Source: a virus
Length of the DNA: 39,893 nt
IMG/VR virus record: IMGVR_UViG_3300017598_000518
Span: 1 to 39,893 of that record
Reading direction: 5' to 3' (one strand)
Part shown: piece after piece, positions 37,429-39,893 of the stretch
How the letters are laid out: the number at the start of each line of letters is the position of its first letter
Position numbering within the stretch: position 1 is the stretch's first letter
Position numbers and translations under genes: made by a program
Notes under the pieces: model-generated
Database searches by the model: none
Told to the model about the DNA's origin: nothing
Seen by the model: only the letters and a program-made list of their open reading frames with translations

Positions 37429-37601
37429 TGCTGCCCGCCGAACGACTACAGGAGATCAAGGAAACCGACTGGTACCCTGATAACCTCTCCTCTGGACGGG
37501 CCATCGTCGATCTCCTGTCCCACATCCAGGATCAGGAACAGTGGATCAAGGACATCAACCGCGAGTACCGGAAACTCCTACGAAAGGAGAGAACACCATG
37601 A
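37428..37601 (+). CDS. Hypothetical helical protein (57 aa)
   Basis: ATG at 37428 overlaps the previous stop. The 57-residue soluble protein is helical (LSHIQDQEQWIKDINREYRKLL) with a basic tail. The tail codons CGAAAGGAGAG carry the SD of the next gene. Function unknown. Confidence 0.6.
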   Translation: MLPAERLQEIKETDWYPDNLSSGRAIVDLLSHIQDQEQWIKDINREYRKLLRKERTP

Positions 37602-37774
37602 CACCCGACCAGCTCAAGAAGATCAGGGAGGTGGCAGAGGCCGCCAAGCACTCCATCATGGGAACCTACATGATCGAGCTGCTGAATGAGATCAACCGGC
37701 TCCTCGAGGACAACACCGACCTCAGAGCCCAGCTGGCAATCGCTGCAACCAAACTGACGGACACCCTGCCGTGA
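37598..37774 (+). CDS. Hypothetical helical protein (58 aa)
   Basis: The start ATG 37598 follows CGAAAGGAGAGAACACC and overlaps the previous stop. A 58-residue helix-rich protein (LKKIREVAEAAKHSIMG, then LLNEINRLLEDNTDLRAQLAI), probably a short coiled coil. Its stop overlaps the GTG start of the nuclease-like gene, suggesting linked expression. Confidence 0.6.
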   Translation: MTPDQLKKIREVAEAAKHSIMGTYMIELLNEINRLLEDNTDLRAQLAIAATKLTDTLP

Positions 37775-38292
37775 CCTTCACCGTCGACGATATCGACCGA
37801 ACCGACCCCGGATTCGACGAGAGGCGCCGGCAATCTGAGCTCTCCGTCGACAAAACCGCCCGTATCCTCCGCCATATGGGGTTCAGGGTCCACACGCCGA
37901 CATTCACCCCCTCGCCTCCAGGCGCCCCAGCAGGCTCCACCTCCGACCCATACGACCTACGGGCCGAACACCCCCTCTTCGGGGAACAGTACCTCGAGGT
38001 CAAGCAGCGGTCGTTCGATTTCTACGGACCCCACTACTGGCGAAACAAGGAGTGGGATACCGTCTTCGTCGACAGGAAGAGAGTGTTCGACCAGAAGGAG
38101 CACCCACCCGTCTCCTACGTCTGCTGGAACGCCTCCCTGACCGCCCTCTACGTCGTCCCATGGCACACCAGGCGCTTCTGGCTACAAGACACCTGGACCA
38201 AGCCGGACGGGCACACCGTACCCATCTACGCCGCCCCCCTCGAGAAAGCAGCCTTCTACGACCTGCGGAGCGGGACCATCGTCACCCTTTGA
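37771..38292 (+). CDS. PD-(D/E)xK-like nuclease-fold protein (173 aa)
   Basis: GTG start overlapping the previous stop. After a helix (ERRRQSELSVDKTARILRHMGFRVH) comes SDPYDLRAEHPLFGEQYLEVKQRSF: an Asp (59 or 62) and E-V-K (Glu76, Lys78) fit the PD-(D/E)xK metal site, followed by a helix and strands (DTVFVDRKRVF, PVSYVCWN). Restriction-enzyme-like nucleases have this core. The target is unknown: it may act in recombination or on host DNA. It sits among unknown genes, not with replication genes. Long-range homology must be tested. Confidence 0.5.
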   Translation: MTFTVDDIDRTDPGFDERRRQSELSVDKTARILRHMGFRVHTPTFTPSPPGAPAGSTSDPYDLRAEHPLFGEQYLEVKQRSFDFYGPHYWRNKEWDTVFVDRKRVFDQKEHPPVSYVCWNASLTALYVVPWHTRRFWLQDTWTKPDGHTVPIYAAPLEKAAFYDLRSGTIVTL

Positions 38293-38304
38293 GAGAGGCA
38301 ACCG

Positions 38305-38454
38305 ATGCTGAGAAGTAAGACAACCGCCCAGAACGTCGAGAAGATGGCTGAACAGCTGCTCAAGCTCGTCAAGATTGTTGAGAACACACAGAAGAGAGTC
38401 GGAATCCTGGAACTGGCCACCTTCGGAAAGGAACTGCCAAATGCTGAGAAGTGA
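38305..38454 (+). CDS. Coiled-coil microprotein with MLRS start (49 aa)
   Basis: A 49-residue frame from ATG 38305 (SD GAGAGAGGC) to TGA. It begins MLRSKTTAQ, with the same ATGCTGAGAAGT as the 38441 gene, and continues as a helix (VEKMAEQLLKLVKIVENTQKRVGILEL), typical of a short coiled coil. The last 14 bases overlap the next gene. Its shared start suggests it arose by recombination within the family. Confidence 0.5.
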   Translation: MLRSKTTAQNVEKMAEQLLKLVKIVENTQKRVGILELATFGKELPNAEK

Positions 38455-38689
38455 GTTCGAAAAGTGGTGGGAGGATAACCGCCAGAGGCATCCGGTGCCT
38501 AGCGGCGTGCCATACGCAGACGTGAATCGCCTACTCATAGACCACGGCTGGCTCCAGGAAGACCCCCACCCGGTCAGGGAGCTGGTGAACGAGGTGATAT
38601 GGGCGGCGCAACACAGACGTATCGACTTTAACAGGATTGGTGACCTCGCAGGGAAAGCTAGGGAGTGGCTCGAAAAGGAGGGACTGTGA
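38441..38689 (+). CDS. MLRSEFEKW-family protein, copy 2 (82 aa)
   Basis: Start ATG 38441, with CGGAAAGGAACTGCCAA as SD. MLRSEFEKWWEDN is nearly the same as copy 1 at 36618; GWLQEDPHPVRELVNEV and the end AREWLEKEGL are also shared, while the middle differs. The final AAGGAGGGACTG is the SD of the next gene. Helical, function unknown. Confidence 0.65.
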   Translation: MLRSEFEKWWEDNRQRHPVPSGVPYADVNRLLIDHGWLQEDPHPVRELVNEVIWAAQHRRIDFNRIGDLAGKAREWLEKEGL

Positions 38690-38847
38690 TGGACGTGGCT
38701 CGCACCAAGCGGCTCATCGAAAAGCTCGAGGCTGCCGAACGACGGCTCGACAAGGAAACCATGCGGAGAACCATGCGCCAGCTATTCGAAATCCCCATCC
38801 GGGAACGGCAAATCGCCCTCCACCAACTACAAAAGGAGGGGCTGTGA
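38689..38847 (+). CDS. Basic helical protein ending QKEGL (52 aa)
   Basis: ATG overlaps the previous stop (TGTGATGG). The 52-residue product is a highly charged helix (TKRLIEKLEAAERRLDKETMRRTMRQLF) with a C-terminal HQLQKEGL encoded by AAAAGGAGGGGCTG, once more the SD of the next gene. Could be a nucleic-acid-binding helix or partner protein. Confidence 0.6.
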   Translation: MDVARTKRLIEKLEAAERRLDKETMRRTMRQLFEIPIRERQIALHQLQKEGL

Positions 38848-39035
38848 ACCGATGTCTCGCTTGTGACCGGCCCATCCCAGAAGACACCGAGCTCACCCTC
38901 ACCAAGGGATACAAAAGAGGCCCTGGAATCCAGGAGGGGCCAGACGGACCTCTCCTGATCATCGGATCAGCATGGTGCTTTTCCGCCATCCCACTCTGCC
39001 CAGCCTGCAAAAAAGTCGAGGAGGAAACCACGTGA
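38844..39035 (+). CDS. CxxC zinc-ribbon protein (63 aa)
   Basis: GTG start within GGGCTGTGAACC. MNRCLACDRPIPEDTELTLTKGY carries the first Cys pair; the second pair CPACKKVEEE is at the end. The layout (knuckle, strands with Trp, knuckle) fits a zinc ribbon that may contact nucleic acid or protein. First of three consecutive proteins of this kind. Confidence 0.65.
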   Translation: MNRCLACDRPIPEDTELTLTKGYKRGPGIQEGPDGPLLIIGSAWCFSAIPLCPACKKVEEETT

Positions 39036-39220
39036 TCTGTCACTGGTGCAAAAGACCCACAGAAAACCAAGAGTGGCACTACAAGTTAGCCATCCGCATG
39101 GAGAGAGTCCTCGTAGAAGACCCCTACACCATCGAGGGAGAGCAGCATGAGACCAAGACCCTCTGTGTCCAATGCTACTCCCTCTTCTCAAGAGGACTGG
39201 TCAGCTGGGAGGATCACTGA
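39032..39220 (+). CDS. CxxC zinc-ribbon protein (62 aa)
   Basis: GTG start at 39032 after GAGGAGGAAACCAC. MICHWCKRPTENQEWHYKLAI and TLCVQCYSLF provide the two Cys pairs. The centre is acidic and differs from its neighbours. Stop overlaps the next ATG. Likely a paralog of the 38844 and 39220 proteins by architecture; sequence similarity is mostly limited to the knuckles. Confidence 0.65.
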   Translation: MICHWCKRPTENQEWHYKLAIRMERVLVEDPYTIEGEQHETKTLCVQCYSLFSRGLVSWEDH

Positions 39221-39420
39221 TGACCGACTGCTACCGCTGCAAGGGCCGCATCTCCGGCTACACCATCTACTACCGACTAGGAGACCAGACAATCCCAGTC
39301 TGCCACCCCTGCTACGCCCACCTCAAGCAGCTACACGAACAGGACCCACCTCCAGCCAACTTCGACGGACCCAACAAAGGAAAGCACCGGGCCGGAGGAG
39401 GACGAAGAAGACCAAAGTAA
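39220..39420 (+). CDS. CxxC zinc-ribbon protein with basic tail (66 aa)
   Basis: ATG overlaps the previous stop. MTDCYRCKGRISGYTIYYRLGDQTIPVCHPCYAHLKQL has both Cys pairs and is followed by a Pro-rich linker and a strongly basic tail (KGKHRAGGGRRRPK), which suggests nucleic-acid binding. Last gene of the right plus-strand block. Confidence 0.65.
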   Translation: MTDCYRCKGRISGYTIYYRLGDQTIPVCHPCYAHLKQLHEQDPPPANFDGPNKGKHRAGGGRRRPK

Positions 39421-39594
39421 TAGCCACATCCTTACCGAACAACCGTTCGCCAACACACCATCACACCCCATCTAAACCCCTACAACTACACAACCTCTAC
39501 GAATTGTCCTAACCTGCCTTGATAAAAGTCTGGACCAACACAAGATGAGGACGGCGGACAGAGGGCGGATCCGATGGACGCCTCCAGTATCAAA
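39421..39594. other. Non-coding stretch before tRNA-like gene
   Basis: No gene is seen. The first 90 bases are C/A-rich with few G; a small hairpin CGAAC-AACC-GTTCG occurs near 39434-39447 but has no U tract. No strong promoter is visible before the tRNA-like gene. The composition differs from the coding parts. Confidence 0.5.
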
Positions 39595-39685
39595 GGGCGA
39601 GTAGCTTAGCGGTCTTGGCACTAGAGCGTCGGGTTACCACGGCTCTGACCCGAAGGCGGGGGTTCGACTTCCTCCTCGCCCACCA
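39595..39685 (+). tRNA. tRNA-like gene with abnormal anticodon domain
   Basis: The acceptor stem is a perfect 7 pairs (GGGCGAG 39595-39601 with CTCGCCC 39675-39681), followed by A and encoded CCA (39683-39685). T-arm: GGGGG-TTCGACT-TCCTC (39658-39674, two G-U). The D-arm fits GCT-N10-GGC (39604-39619) with the GG pair. No 7-base anticodon loop forms: AGAGC (39623-39627) pairs with GCTCT (39642-39646), while TCGGGT (39629-39634) pairs with ACCCGA (39648-39653). The pairings interleave, giving either two alternative arms with loops of 13-15 bases or a pseudoknot. No anticodon can be assigned. It may be a tRNA mimic or a decayed tRNA. Confidence 0.6.
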
Positions 39686-39740
39686 CTTCACACCCTCTCC
39701 AACAGAAGCTCCACACCACGGTAGGTATAAGAAAGGGGGA

Positions 39741-39760
39741 TATAATAACAGAAACTGTTA
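39741..39760 (+). promoter_or_regulatory. TATAAT box overlapping a perfect inverted repeat
   Basis: TATAAT (39741-39746) is a consensus -10. It overlaps TAACAG-AAA-CTGTTA (39746-39760), an exact 6-base inverted repeat about the +1 region, as in operators that block transcription start. No good -35 is found at the usual distance. If the genome is circular, it would drive the left plus-strand block (113-2388), which includes two HTH regulators that might bind here. Confidence 0.5.
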
Positions 39761-39893
39761 AACAGCTGATGGGGGACCCCGGTAGGGGTCATCTGACAGA
39801 TGGCAGAAGGAAAACAGACAGAGAAGAGGGGGAGGATGGTCGGATTGACTACCATCTAGTCCTCTGCTCTGTCCCTAGCCGTCATCGTAGTCA
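39761..39893 (+). other. Hairpin-rich end region
   Basis: Contains GACCCC-GGTA-GGGGTC (39775-39790), then CATCTG-A-CAGATG (39790-39802) and GATGGT/ACCATC (39835-39840 and 39850-39859 area), with a long purine-rich run between (AGAAGAGGGGGAGGATGG). No gene is seen. The stacked hairpins could be a leader RNA, terminator-like pause or part of a replication or packaging site; sequence alone does not decide. Confidence 0.4.

Noticed and set aside
1-39893. CRISPR array or insertion sequence
   Set aside because: No regularly spaced short repeats with unique spacers and no transposase-like protein or terminal inverted repeats were seen.

Overview
The window reads as most or all of a tailed bacteriophage genome. 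It is compact, GC-rich and gap-poor, with overlapping ATGA/GTGA start-stop junctions, purine-rich Shine-Dalgarno (SD) sites (often GAAAGGACA) and a full virion gene set. The virion set (small and large terminase, head-to-tail connector portal, scaffold, capsid, tail tubular proteins A and B, and three or four internal virion proteins) points to a short-tailed, podovirus-like particle distantly related to the T7 plan. I see no phage RNA polymerase, DNA polymerase, integrase or recognisable endolysin. The host is bacterial but cannot be named from the sequence. The plus-strand genes at the two ends would join if the molecule is circular or circularly permuted, but no terminal repeat is visible.

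Layout. (1) 1-2388, plus strand: nine small, tightly coupled genes, including two XRE-like helix-turn-helix proteins. (2) 7108-2450, minus strand: replication and recombination block with a Sak4-like RecA-fold ATPase, a DUF669-like protein, a DnaB-type helicase, two Lar-like (restriction alleviation) proteins, small membrane proteins and a Holliday-junction-resolvase-like nuclease. A tRNA-like element sits near its 3' end and a long hairpin closes it. (3) 31572-7224, minus strand: packaging and structural operon, from terminase through portal, scaffold, capsid, two very large fibre/adhesin proteins, tail tubes and internal virion proteins to a lipoprotein. It ends at a strong intrinsic terminator (7166-7204). 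Two copies of the promoter-like motif TTGTGGTATAGT precede terminase and capsid; the capsid copy is followed at once by a compact folded RNA leader. (4) 31657-39420, plus strand: about 33 very small genes. They include three tandem paralogs resembling the GT42/DUF115 Rossmann fold, a third Lar-like protein, a duplicated gene cassette, several single-pass membrane microproteins, CxxC zinc-ribbon proteins and a PD-(D/E)xK-like nuclease. (5) 39421-39893: mainly non-coding, with a tRNA-like gene whose anticodon domain is abnormal, a TATAAT box over a perfect inverted repeat, and hairpins.

The minus-strand blocks provide replication and virion assembly. The plus-strand accessory blocks probably carry early host-takeover and anti-defence functions, supported by Lar-like, HTH and nuclease-like genes, but most of their members are unknown. 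The most unusual features are the aberrant tRNA-like element at 39595, the capsid-leader RNA, the triplicated glycosyltransferase-like genes, and gene ends in which conserved C-terminal codons double as the next gene's ribosome-binding site.
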